From contig CAIZFE010000113.1 of the NCBI GenBank assembly GCA_903932145.1, forward strand, positions 1 through 37,442: a stretch of 37,442 nt of DNA. Direction: 5' to 3'. Source of the DNA: an uncultured Rhodopila sp. (GTDB lineage Bacteria > Pseudomonadota > Alphaproteobacteria > Acetobacterales > Acetobacteraceae). The notes beneath the pieces were generated by a model. That model saw nothing but the letters and a program-made list of their open reading frames with translations, did no database searches and had not been told where the DNA came from. The translations under genes were made by a program, and so were the position numbers. Positions 1 to 7,849 of the stretch are shown here, piece by piece (the stretch's first letter is position 1; every line of letters starts with the position of its first letter).

Positions 1-108
1 ACCGGCGATGGGTAGCATCGGCTTGGGAATGTCGCGGGTGATCTCCCCCAGGCGGGTTCCCCGGCCACCGACCAGAATAACGGCCTGCCGTATCGGCGTT
101 TCGGTCAT
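1..108 (-). CDS. Sugar-phosphate nucleotidyltransferase, N-terminal part only
   Basis: Only the first 36 codons lie inside the window; the gene runs off the left edge. The visible start shows the nucleotide-binding signature of sugar-1-phosphate nucleotidylyltransferases: V-G-G-R-G-T-R-L at residues 13-20 and P-K-P-M at 28-31. Enzymes of this family join NTP to a sugar-1-phosphate to make an activated sugar for polysaccharide or lipopolysaccharide synthesis in the cytoplasm. Its ATG overlaps the stop of the upstream AGE-family isomerase by 4 bp (ATGA), so the two are probably translationally coupled and act on the same sugar, for example mannose-6-phosphate to GDP-mannose. That pairing is inference; the specificity cannot be read from this fragment. 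Confidence 0.85.
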   Translation of the reverse strand, partial: MTETPIRQAVILVGGRGTRLGEITRDIPKPMLPIAG

Positions 109-1280
109 GGCTTTTCTGCTCCCCAGACCCGGTCGGCCTCCGCCACAGCGAGAAACACATGGTACAGTGTGCTGGCCGGCATGAAATCGACCAGCGGAGC
201 GCCCGCTGCATCCACATGATCAATCCAACCGCCCGCGACCGGACGGCCCAGGAAAACCTCCATCAGCCGGTCGATCACCCGGGCTGCTCGGGGGCCGGCC
301 GCGGCGTCGCCGGCTTCATAGGCCGCGACTTCGGCCTTGATCGCTTCGGTATGCGGCCAGCAGCGCCGGGACGCCTTATGCACCGTCCCGTCGTCGAGCA
401 GTTCGTCCACGATCAGTCCCTCGGCATCGGTTCCGAACCGGTCGGCAAACGCTTTCAGCGTGTCCGCAACGTGATCGCCATCGCGTCCGGTCAACGCAGT
501 GTGGCGCCGCAACAACCAGGACCACTCGAAATGGTGCCCCGGCTCGCATATGCGTCCCTCGACTCCCGGAAGAGGAGTCCACGATGCGTCAAAATACTCC
601 GCCAAAATCCCGGTTCGGGGCTGGAAAAACCGTTCGCTCATCATGCGGTGGAGTTCGCCGGCGCGTTCCAGGAAGAACGCATGCCCGGTCGCGTCGTACC
701 AGGCGATCAACGCCTCGAACAGATGCATGTGCGGGTTCTGATGCCGCCGATCCGTCCGGGGCGGCAGTTCGGTGTAGAATCCCCCAGTTGGAGAGGTGAA
801 ATGCTTGTCGAGATCCTGCAGCGTCGCCAACGCCGCCGCGAGAAACCGCGGTTCCGGCTCTAACTTGTACGCCCATGCCAATCCGAACAACGCGAAGGCG
901 TGGGCGTAGAAATCGCGCTTTCCGTCATGCACCGAACCATCGGGACGAAGCGAGAATACCCACCCGGGGGCGCCATCGACGCCTTGATAGCGATCGATCA
1001 GCCGATGCGCGGCCTTTAGCGCGATGTCGCGGCCCTGTGGCCGCCAGCCCAGCAATGCCGCGTGCGAAAACGCATAGATCTGCCTCGCTTGCACCATCGC
1101 GCGCCGAGGCACATCCGGCATCGGGCTGCCGTCGAAGCCAATGCGTTCGATGAAGCTGCCGCGCGCCCGATCGAAGCCCTGGTTTCCCCAAAGCGGCAGG
1201 GCATGCTCAACGGTCCATCCGCGCAGGCGCGCGACGGCCTGTTTGACGGATGGGCCGACTTGAATTGCATCGAATGTCAT
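105..1280 (-). CDS. AGE-family sugar epimerase/isomerase (mannose-6-phosphate isomerase-like)
   Basis: Predicted 391-residue cytoplasmic enzyme of the N-acylglucosamine 2-epimerase (AGE) superfamily, an (alpha/alpha)6 barrel. The length is normal for the family. Visible signature blocks are the N-terminal ARQIYAFSHAALLGW, the mid-protein QNPHMHLFEALIAWY, then EPGHHFEWSWLL and the C-terminal RCWPHTEAIKA. The last three carry the histidines used in catalysis in this family. I chose the start MTFDAIQ because the open frame upstream has no ribosome site and because this ATG overlaps the stop of a short upstream reading frame. The downstream nucleotidyltransferase overlaps by 4 bp, suggesting a two-step activated-sugar route. 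AGE proteins also include mannose isomerase, renin-binding protein and cellobiose epimerase, so the exact substrate is open. Confidence 0.85.
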   Translation of the reverse strand: MTFDAIQVGPSVKQAVARLRGWTVEHALPLWGNQGFDRARGSFIERIGFDGSPMPDVPRRAMVQARQIYAFSHAALLGWRPQGRDIALKAAHRLIDRYQGVDGAPGWVFSLRPDGSVHDGKRDFYAHAFALFGLAWAYKLEPEPRFLAAALATLQDLDKHFTSPTGGFYTELPPRTDRRHQNPHMHLFEALIAWYDATGHAFFLERAGELHRMMSERFFQPRTGILAEYFDASWTPLPGVEGRICEPGHHFEWSWLLRRHTALTGRDGDHVADTLKAFADRFGTDAEGLIVDELLDDGTVHKASRRCWPHTEAIKAEVAAYEAGDAAAGPRAARVIDRLMEVFLGRPVAGGWIDHVDAAGAPLVDFMPASTLYHVFLAVAEADRVWGAEKP

Positions 1281-1438
1281 GCATCGATTCCGCTGAGATC
1301 TCGCAACAGCGGCTTGCTGTCGCGCACCCAATACCACGCCTGTTTCCGCTGGTAAGCGACGAAAACGGTGTCATGCCCTTGATGACGGGAGGGGAGCCGC
1401 CTCGGCTTATCGTTGACCGTAAAGAGCCACCGCGTTGT
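1277..1438 (-). pseudogene. Possible headless coding remnant upstream of the AGE isomerase
   Basis: An open frame of 53 sense codons ends in a TGA that overlaps the ATG of the isomerase by 4 bp, the arrangement expected of a real upstream gene. Its last 30 or so residues look protein-like (for example VAYQRKQAWYWVRD and the end LSGIDA) and mostly use G or C in the third position. It has no ATG, GTG or TTG start, and an in-frame TGA lies at its 5' end inside the amidohydrolase gene. The simplest reading is the 3' end of a gene whose front was deleted. A chance open frame is the alternative. I do not recognise the family. Confidence 0.3.
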
Positions 1439-2516
1439 TCAAAAAGAAGTCCCGTTTCTTCTGTTCCGGAAGCGGCATCGGCAGGACATGAGCGGGATCA
1501 TCGTAATCCCAATGCGGATAGTCCGTCGCAAACAGCAGCCTGTCCCAGCCGATCCAGTCGATCGCATCCAGCACATGGGCACGGTTGGCCGGTTCTTCCA
1601 TCGGCTGCGTCGTCAGCCAGACATGGTCGTGAATATACTCGGATGGCGGCCGCTTCAGGTGAGGGGTCTCCGCCCGCAGACGGTTCTGGATCTTGTCCAG
1701 CCGCCATGCCAGCGAGGGCAGCCAGGCAAATCCGGCCTCGATCAGCACAAGCTTCAGTGTGGGCACGCGCTCGAACACGCCCTCGATAACCATTGACGTC
1801 AGGAAGGACTGGCTGGACTGCGCGTGACCGACCATGTCCTCGATATAATAGGACGGCCAGCCGGCTCCGCTGACCGGATAACCGCCGAAACCAAACGCAT
1901 GCACACCGACCGGCAACCCGGCGGCGGCGGCGGCTTCGTACACTTTCCAGTAACGCTTTTGGCCGGGCGGTTCGCTGGTGCGGCTCAACATTAGCACCTG
2001 AACGAAATGTGGGTCGCTGGCGTAAAGTTCGATCTCCGCCACGGCGGCTTCCGCGTCCTCGTAAGGAACGACGATCGACCCGCGCAGGCGCGGCTCCGGC
2101 AGCAGCCATTCATGCAACTGCCACTCGTTCATGGCGTGGCAGACCGCGGCACCGAATTCCCGATTTTGATAGCTTTGGCCGTTGTCGCCGGTGGCGTTCA
2201 GGATACCGAGAACGCAGTTGTTGGTGTCCAGCAGTTGCTCGCGCATGAAGGGCAGCGAACTGCCGGGCCGGCCCCCGGCGGGCCACGCGTCACGGCGGGA
2301 CGCATTCGGCTGTCCCTTCGGATACGCCGGGCCAGCCTGATACGCCTGACGCGGACGCGACCCGAACATCTGCATGTGTTCGATCCAGCGTTGCTCCAGA
2401 TACGGATGCAGCGCTTTGTCGTTGTTGCGCTGCGGATGGATATCGCAATCCGCGGTGGCCAGTTTCGATTGATTGGCCGCCTGCGGCAGCGGTTTCGTGG
2501 TGGTTTGGACGTTCAT
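1407..2516 (-). CDS. Amidohydrolase-2 family metal-dependent hydrolase/decarboxylase
   Basis: Predicted 369-residue TIM-barrel protein of the amidohydrolase-2 group, which includes ACMSD and gamma-resorcylate decarboxylase. Likely metal or active-site residues are the Asp and His of D-C-D-I-H-P near residue 24, the His of GVHAFGFGG in mid-protein, and the Asp of FATDYPHWDYDDP near the C-terminus. The HxH found in classic amidohydrolases is D-I-H here, which is closer to the decarboxylase branch. The protein is a clear paralogue of the gene at 3612-4670: both share the GWPSYY block, EGVFxxxPxLK, and xTDYPHW. A COG4705-type membrane protein lies between the two. No signal peptide is seen, so it is probably cytoplasmic. 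The substrate is unknown; a carboxylated aromatic or a related ring product is possible. Confidence 0.8.
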   Translation of the reverse strand: MNVQTTTKPLPQAANQSKLATADCDIHPQRNNDKALHPYLEQRWIEHMQMFGSRPRQAYQAGPAYPKGQPNASRRDAWPAGGRPGSSLPFMREQLLDTNNCVLGILNATGDNGQSYQNREFGAAVCHAMNEWQLHEWLLPEPRLRGSIVVPYEDAEAAVAEIELYASDPHFVQVLMLSRTSEPPGQKRYWKVYEAAAAAGLPVGVHAFGFGGYPVSGAGWPSYYIEDMVGHAQSSQSFLTSMVIEGVFERVPTLKLVLIEAGFAWLPSLAWRLDKIQNRLRAETPHLKRPPSEYIHDHVWLTTQPMEEPANRAHVLDAIDWIGWDRLLFATDYPHWDYDDPAHVLPMPLPEQKKRDFFLNNAVALYGQR

Positions 2517-2552
2517 CGCGCCATCTCCGTCAAGCGGGGGTCGGTATTTTCC

Positions 2553-3338
2553 TTAGTGTCGGCCGAGCGGTTCGGATTGTCCACCTGGATGCGCACCGGC
2601 CTGCCGCGACAGCGTCAGAATGCAAACGATGATGAACACGGCGATGAAGCCGGAGGAACTGAACCGGCTCAGCGCCAGACCGCCGTCGGCCAGGGGCTTT
2701 GTCAACAAATCGCCTAAAGTGGCGCCCAGCGGGCGGGTCAGGATAAACGCGGCCCAGAACAGCAACGTGTGGGATGCTGAGGTCAGGAAGTATGCGGCTG
2801 CGACAAGCGCGATCAGGCCGGCGAACACCAGGGCGCTGCCCTCGTATCCAAGCCCGGAATCATCCGCCACGAAATCGCCCAGCGCGGTGCCGAGGGTGTT
2901 GGAGGCCAGGATCGTGGCCCAATAGAAGGCCTCGGCCTGAGGCGTTGCGATGGCGGTGACCGAGACGGTCCCAACGCTGCGCCACCATGCCAACAAGACC
3001 GCGATCAGCAGCGCGAACAGGATCAGTGAGCCACCGATATAGCCAATCCCCAGGGAGCGGTCGGCGAAATCCGCCATCGTGGTACCGACGGTCGTGGTCG
3101 CCACGATCACCGCCCAATACAGAAACGGGTGATACGATCGCGCCCGGATCTGCGGTATTACGGTCGCCAGGAAGAAGGCGAAGAAGATGCCGGTGCTGAC
3201 CGCGTATCCCAGCTTCAGCGTCATTGACAACGCGTCGCCGCCTGTCTCCCCCAGCGTCGTGGCGGCGATTTTGATGATCCAGAAACCGAGCGTGATCGCG
3301 GGGATCTTGCTGCCCTCAGCCTTGGATATACCGTGCAT
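2553..3338 (-). CDS. COG4705-type multispanning membrane protein with fourfold internal repeat
   Basis: Predicted 261-residue integral membrane protein with about seven or eight hydrophobic segments and no signal peptide. The sequence is built from four repeats. Each begins with an aromatic pair (FW or YW), runs through a helix and ends in a T-x-G-x-T-type turn followed by Asp: TTLGETGGD, TTVGTTMADFADR, NTLGTALGDF and RPLGATLGDLL. Repeats 2 and 3 continue with a shared GLGY or GIGY element. This matches the uncharacterised membrane protein family COG4705 as I recall it; its function is not established to my knowledge. A GAGGAG ribosome site lies before the ATG. It sits between two amidohydrolase paralogues on the same strand, which might mean transport of their substrate, but this is only context. 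Conserved Thr and Asp in membrane turns would suit ion or small-molecule passage. Confidence 0.75.
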   Translation of the reverse strand: MHGISKAEGSKIPAITLGFWIIKIAATTLGETGGDALSMTLKLGYAVSTGIFFAFFLATVIPQIRARSYHPFLYWAVIVATTTVGTTMADFADRSLGIGYIGGSLILFALLIAVLLAWWRSVGTVSVTAIATPQAEAFYWATILASNTLGTALGDFVADDSGLGYEGSALVFAGLIALVAAAYFLTSASHTLLFWAAFILTRPLGATLGDLLTKPLADGGLALSRFSSSGFIAVFIIVCILTLSRQAGAHPGGQSEPLGRH

Positions 3339-3611
3339 CCTTCGCGTGCTCCTCGGTCAGCCGATCGAACCGTCGGCGCGCCTTGTTTATGTGGCGCCCG
3401 GGTGGGTCATAAATCCGAATGTCACGGCTTTGTGATTACTGTGAGCGAGGCACTCGGGCGTGCTTCATCGTGGCGAAACCTCACCCGGGGAACCCATCCG
3501 CGGGCAGCCGTAAAATCAGCGCAAAGCCATACCTGTGCCAGTTTTGCGAGCCGGGCTTCGGCCGAACAGGGAAACCGATCCCGTTCTGCCGGGTCGCCTC
3601 GTGCCGTCGTT

Positions 3612-4670
3612 TCAGGACAGCCGCGAATAGGTTGCCATAGGGTTGTCGATCATCATCTTGCGCACCAGAGAGGGCGAAAAACCGGCGGGCAGAACGTCTT
3701 CGCCATCGAATTGCCAGTGCGGGTAATCGGTCGAGAACAACAGCAATTCGTCCGAATCCATATGCTCCATCAATATTTGGAACATCTCTTCGCTGGGCGG
3801 TCCGTCGCAGGGCTGAATGGTTAACCGCACGTTCGATTTCACGATCTCGGTCGGGGCGCGATCCAGCCACGGCACTTCCATGCGCAATCCACGCCAGAAC
3901 TTTGTCAGGCGCCACAGATGGGCGGGGAGCCAGGTGAAGCCGGATTCCAGCAGCACGACTTTCAGGTCGGGGAATTTGGTGAAAACACCTTCGCAGATCA
4001 GCGACGATAGCGCCTGCTGGAACGCGGCGGCCTGGGCGGCATAATCCTCGGTGTAATAGCTTGGCCAACCGATTGGAGTCACCGGGTGCCGATAGGCGCT
4101 GCCGGCGTGGATGCCGATGGCCAACCCGTGCTTCTGCGCCGCCGCATAGATCGGCCAGTAATGGCGCTTGCCCAAGGGCATGTCGTTCATCACCAACAGC
4201 AGCACCTGAACGAACCGCTTGTCAGGAGCGACACGGTTGATCTCGTCCACCGCCATTTCCGGGTTCTGTGCCGGCACGACGATCGACGCGCGCAACCGGG
4301 GTTCCTTATCCAGCCATTCCTTCGCCATCCAGTCGTTGACGGCGCGGGCGAACCCGGCACCCATGTCCTCACTGAACAGCAACTGGACGCCGTACAGGCA
4401 GTTGGCGATGGCGATGCTGGTCTTGAATGGGTTCAGGGCATGTTGCTGGAGTAGTTCCAGACTGGAACCGGGCCTGATGCCCTCGACCCGCCAGTCGGGC
4501 CGAGCCGTCAGCGGACTGTTGGCGGGATAAGCGATGGAGTTTAGTTCGTGCATGCCGCGCTGGACAATGATGTCGCGCCAGTGATCCGTCAGATAGGGGT
4601 GCAGGGCCTTTAGGTTGGGCACCGCCGGATGGATGTCGCAGTCGATGCCGCCGGGTACGATCGCACTCAT
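3612..4670 (-). CDS. Amidohydrolase-2 family metal-dependent hydrolase/decarboxylase (paralogue)
   Basis: Predicted 352-residue TIM-barrel enzyme, paralogous to the gene at 1407-2516. Putative metal and active-site residues are the Asp and His of DCDIHPAVP near residue 11, the His of IGIHAGS in mid-protein and the Asp of FSTDYPHWQF near the C-terminus. I chose the start MSAIVPGG because an AAGAAGG ribosome site precedes it at a good distance; the open frame extends 21 codons further upstream without one. The two paralogues share the GWPSYYTED/GWPSYYIED block and most of the C-terminal half but differ in the middle, so they may act on different substrates of one pathway. No partner that fixes the reaction (oxygenase, CoA ligase, regulator) is adjacent. 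Confidence 0.8.
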   Translation of the reverse strand: MSAIVPGGIDCDIHPAVPNLKALHPYLTDHWRDIIVQRGMHELNSIAYPANSPLTARPDWRVEGIRPGSSLELLQQHALNPFKTSIAIANCLYGVQLLFSEDMGAGFARAVNDWMAKEWLDKEPRLRASIVVPAQNPEMAVDEINRVAPDKRFVQVLLLVMNDMPLGKRHYWPIYAAAQKHGLAIGIHAGSAYRHPVTPIGWPSYYTEDYAAQAAAFQQALSSLICEGVFTKFPDLKVVLLESGFTWLPAHLWRLTKFWRGLRMEVPWLDRAPTEIVKSNVRLTIQPCDGPPSEEMFQILMEHMDSDELLLFSTDYPHWQFDGEDVLPAGFSPSLVRKMMIDNPMATYSRLS

Positions 4671-4838
4671 GGTGTTGCCTTCTTTGGACGCGCCCGCCTT
4701 TGCGGCCAAGGGCTTGCCAGCAGTGTCCCACACCGTTTCCGGATCGCCAACCGGAAGGCGGATAGTTCTGTATTTGTTCGACAGGGAAAGCGATTCACGC
4801 TTCGGCCCGGGCGAGGACGTTAGCCGGCTTGCGTTGCC

Positions 4839-6254
4839 TTAGCTGTCCGCTTCGGCAACCGGCAGCCACAGGGTTGCCTCGGTGCCCTGATGCGGCGCGC
4901 TGACCAACCGGACATGGCCACCGGACTGACGGGCGAAGCCATAAACCTGCGACAGTCCCAAGCCGCTGCCTTTGCCCACCTCTTTGGTCGTGAAGAACGG
5001 CTCAAACACCCTGGCGAGGACGTCGGCACTCATGCCGATACCGGTGTCGCGCACCGACACGCGGACGAAGCGGCCGGGATTGGCATCTGGATTGTCCGCC
5101 AACTCTGGCGGCCCCAACGTCTCTACGCCGGTGCTGACGGACAGAACGCCGCCGTCTTGCATGGCGTCGCGGGCGTTGATGACCAAATTGAGCACCGCGG
5201 ACTGAAAATGCGCCGGATCCGCCAGGCACAGCGGTAGGTTCGGCGCCAACACGATCTCGAACCTGACCTTCGCGGCGAGTGTTCGCACCAAAAGTGGTTC
5301 GAATTCCCGTAGCAACGCATTGGCATCGACCGCGACCGATTCCAGTGCCTGGCGGCGGGCGAAAGTCAGCAGGCTGCTGGTCAGCTCCGCGCCCCGCATT
5401 GCCGCCTGCTCCGCTGCCTCGGCATATTTGACGATGCGGGTGTTGTCGCCGGCCACCCGCCGGATGAGGTTCAGATTGCCGATCATCACCTGCAGCAGAT
5501 TGTTGAAATCATGCGCCAGGCCGCCGGTAAGGTGGCCGATGGCCTCCATTTTCTGCGCCTGATGCAGTGTTGCCTCGGCGGCGCGGCGCTGGATCACCTC
5601 CTCCATCAGGCGTGCATTGGCCTCCCCGAGTTTCCGCTGCTCGCGCTCCAGCGCCTGTTGCAGCCGGACGCCCCGGCCGAATGCGCAGTGCGCGCGCGAA
5701 CCGATCAGGCACAGGGCGGCGGCGTAGATGACAATCATCACGGCGGACACGCGCCATTCCGCGCCACGCGCGAAGAAGCAGGCGGCGACCGGCAGCGCGG
5801 ACGGCAGGACGAAAGCCGCGACAGTTGGCAGATGGGCGGCATTGACGGCTAAAGCGCCGGCCCCCATGCCGCCGATGACCAGGGCGAGGAAAAGCTGATA
5901 CGACTCCGATTCCGGGAACAGGATGATGGCGCCCAGCCCCCACGTCACGCCGGTCGCCAGACTTCCCAGGACGCTGAATGTGGGCCAGAACCGGTACGGC
6001 TCGCCCTTACCGACAAGACGCAGGAAGCGCCGGCCGCCGACCCATCGTATCGCCGAAACCACCACGATGGCGGCCAACCATGCAATCGGTGGCCGGGCTC
6101 CGGCAACCGGTCCGAGGACAACGGCCGTGAGAATCGCGTTGACCACGTTGACAGCCAGCGTCAGCGGCGCCGTGTGGAACACGGTTCGCAAACGCTCGTA
6201 TTCTACGAAGGAGGCGTCGGTATCAGTCCGCATGCGATTACCGGTTGGGGCCAT
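4839..6254 (-). CDS. Membrane-bound sensor histidine kinase (orphan)
   Basis: Predicted 471-residue sensor kinase. The N-terminal half holds about five or six hydrophobic segments with only short loops, so the sensor is the membrane itself rather than a periplasmic domain. A coiled-coil linker rich in Glu, Arg and Lys follows. The HisKA H-box reads GGLAHDFNNLL. The ATPase domain shows the N-box NLVINARDAM, the G1-box DTGIGM, the F-box FEPFFTTK and the G2-box GSGLGLSQVYG. All phosphotransfer and ATP-binding residues look intact. No response regulator is next to it, so it is an orphan; its partner may be elsewhere or a soluble receiver. The start is uncertain: I used the ATG giving MAPTGN. An ATG seven codons later (MRTDTD) and an upstream TTG are alternatives, and none has a strong ribosome site. 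Confidence 0.85.
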   Translation of the reverse strand: MAPTGNRMRTDTDASFVEYERLRTVFHTAPLTLAVNVVNAILTAVVLGPVAGARPPIAWLAAIVVVSAIRWVGGRRFLRLVGKGEPYRFWPTFSVLGSLATGVTWGLGAIILFPESESYQLFLALVIGGMGAGALAVNAAHLPTVAAFVLPSALPVAACFFARGAEWRVSAVMIVIYAAALCLIGSRAHCAFGRGVRLQQALEREQRKLGEANARLMEEVIQRRAAEATLHQAQKMEAIGHLTGGLAHDFNNLLQVMIGNLNLIRRVAGDNTRIVKYAEAAEQAAMRGAELTSSLLTFARRQALESVAVDANALLREFEPLLVRTLAAKVRFEIVLAPNLPLCLADPAHFQSAVLNLVINARDAMQDGGVLSVSTGVETLGPPELADNPDANPGRFVRVSVRDTGIGMSADVLARVFEPFFTTKEVGKGSGLGLSQVYGFARQSGGHVRLVSAPHQGTEATLWLPVAEADS

Positions 6255-6575
6255 GATGATAGGGACTGCCGGGCAGGTAATGCGCAAGTCTCAACGATGT
6301 TCGCCGACGCCGTATCACAGAAATGTTACCGGCTTCCTCGGTCTAAACTCAGGCACCGTATTGTTGTGGGAGGCGGCGGCACTTCCGAAAGCCCTGGATG
6401 CGGCAACACCACGTCGCGCCAAATAACGTCGGCGTGGCGACAGATGCGGTTGGCCAACGACGCCGGCGCGGGCGGAGTCCATGGAGGCGTCCTTGCAATC
6501 TGAACCCATACATCGGGAGCGCTGCCGGCGCACCGGCGATTCGATCGGCCGGGCGCCTCTGCACGCTGGTTCACC
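6255..6575. other. Non-coding stretch, nothing recognised
   Basis: About 320 bases between the kinase start and the small-protein stop. Open frames on both strands here have mixed, non-conserved-looking composition and no ribosome sites. It should contain the promoter of the leftward kinase gene, but I could not pick a convincing -35/-10 pair. Confidence 0.5.
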
Positions 6576-6746
6576 CTAAGCTGAGATGTTGACCAGTTTG
6601 CCGGCGGAACCGGTACCGCCGCCGTGATCGCTGTCACCATCGTTGTCAGGCGCCCCCCGGCCCGCCGCCGCGAGAGGCGGGCCGGGGGGCACCTTCATCG
6701 CAATCACATGTGACATTGCGCCGCTGATCGCACCGATACCGCTCAT
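6576..6746 (-). CDS. Small Gly/Pro-rich protein of unknown function (56 residues)
   Basis: A short gene with a strong ribosome site: AAGGAG (on the minus strand, 6755-6760) sits 8 nt before the ATG. The 56-residue product starts MSGIGAISGAMS, has a Met/Pro segment (AMKVPPGPP), then an acidic Asn/Asp/Gly stretch (PDNDGDSDHGGG) and ends GKLVNISA. There is no signal peptide or membrane helix; the middle is probably disordered. It resembles in layout a class of short alphaproteobacterial proteins with an MSxIxxI start, a Pro patch and an acidic Gly/Asp tail, but that is from memory and not certain. It lies between an orphan histidine kinase and a carbamoylase and is probably its own transcription unit. 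No function can be assigned. Confidence 0.6.
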   Translation of the reverse strand: MSGIGAISGAMSHVIAMKVPPGPPLAAAGRGAPDNDGDSDHGGGTGSAGKLVNISA

Positions 6747-6819
6747 ACTGTCATCTCCTTGAAGAAGTGCGGCATTTTGCCGCCAGGGCGCACCATGACT
6801 GAAAAACGTTAACAAGCCA

Positions 6820-7815
6820 TTAACGCCCGGCGGGTTTTTTCCACTCCACCGGTTCGACTGCCCCGACCTGTTCGGTAATCCGGCCATAGGCCTCCGGCCG
6901 GCGGTGCTTGTCGAAGGCGAAGATCGTCGTGCGGCCCAACGTGCAAAGATCCAGGTCGCAATCGGCGGTGATCAGTTCATCGTCCCAGGTCGATGCCATC
7001 GCGACGATCTCCCCCTGCGGATTGACGATGATGGAGTGGCCGAACAACTCCGCCCCGTCCTCGATCCCCGCCTTCGCCGTTGCTACCGCGAAACAGGCGT
7101 TCTGATAGCAGCCGGCCTGGATCGACAGATGCGAGTGAAACACCCGCAGATGATGCGCCTCGAAGCCGCCCGCCTCCATGTTCAGGCTGGGGGTATTATA
7201 CCCCAGCGCGACCAGTTCGACGCTTTGCAGGCCGAGCACGCGCCAGGCTTCCGGCCAGCGGCGGTCGTTGCAGATCATCATTCCCATGTTGATCCCGTTC
7301 AAACCACCCATCGGGGCTCGGATGACCGGGAAGCCGAGATTGCCGACCTCGAAATACCGTTTCTCCAAATGCTGTACAACGCGCTTCGGATCGAATTCGG
7401 CGTGACCGGGAAGGTGGACTTTGCGATATTTCAGCAGGACATCGCCTTCGGGTCCTACCAGGATCGAGGTGTTGAAACGACGAGGGCGGACCACACCGGT
7501 TTCGTCGGCTTCGTGTGCGATCTCCGCGTAGCCCAAATGAAAACCGGTCCCATACCGGCGCGCCGCGTCGAACAGGGGGGCTGTTTCGTTGGAAGGCATG
7601 GCGGTCTCGAACCATGAGTCCGCCTCGGCGGCATCTTCGTGGTAGTGACGCGGAAAAAACGTCGTCAGCGCCAGTTCGGGGAACACGACCAGTTCGACGC
7701 CGCGTTTGTGTGCCCGTTCCAGCAGCCGGACCATGCGTGCGACGGAGGATGACCGGGGTTCGGCTTTCTGGATCGGCCCGAGTTGAGCCGCGCCGACTGT
7801 GATGATGCGAGACAA
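6820..7815 (-). CDS. N-carbamoyl-D-amino acid hydrolase (D-carbamoylase)
   Basis: Predicted 331-residue cytoplasmic nitrilase-superfamily enzyme. It cleaves N-carbamoyl-D-amino acids to the D-amino acid, CO2 and ammonia, the second step after hydantoinase. The Glu-Lys-Cys triad is complete: E47 in FPELALTTFFPR, K132 in YRKVHLPGH and C182 in MMICNDRRWPEAWRV. Long blocks (HLEKRYFEVGNLGFPV, GYNTP, SIQAGCYQNA, GHSIIV) match the Agrobacterium D-carbamoylase as I remember it. I chose a TTG start because AGGAG lies 8 nt upstream and because it places the catalytic Glu at 47, as in Agrobacterium; the GTG three codons earlier overlaps the ribosome site. No hydantoinase or racemase is adjacent. beta-ureidopropionase is less likely given the FFPR and NDRRWPE motifs. 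Confidence 0.9.
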   Translation of the reverse strand: MSRIITVGAAQLGPIQKAEPRSSSVARMVRLLERAHKRGVELVVFPELALTTFFPRHYHEDAAEADSWFETAMPSNETAPLFDAARRYGTGFHLGYAEIAHEADETGVVRPRRFNTSILVGPEGDVLLKYRKVHLPGHAEFDPKRVVQHLEKRYFEVGNLGFPVIRAPMGGLNGINMGMMICNDRRWPEAWRVLGLQSVELVALGYNTPSLNMEAGGFEAHHLRVFHSHLSIQAGCYQNACFAVATAKAGIEDGAELFGHSIIVNPQGEIVAMASTWDDELITADCDLDLCTLGRTTIFAFDKHRRPEAYGRITEQVGAVEPVEWKKPAGR

Positions 7816-7823
7816 CGAAAACA

Positions 7824-7828
7824 CTCCT
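7824..7828 (-). promoter_or_regulatory. Ribosome binding site deciding the TTG start of the carbamoylase
   Basis: AGGAG on the minus strand, 8 nt before the TTG codon at 7815-7813. The alternative in-frame GTG overlaps this site and could not use it, so TTG is the better start. Confidence 0.7.
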
Positions 7829-7849
7829 GTGCCAACGGAGCGAGCATGC

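Noticed and set aside
3481..4068. 195-codon minus-strand frame overlapping the second amidohydrolase in another frame
   Set aside because: The amidohydrolase frame has the metal motifs; this is its shadow continuing into the gap.
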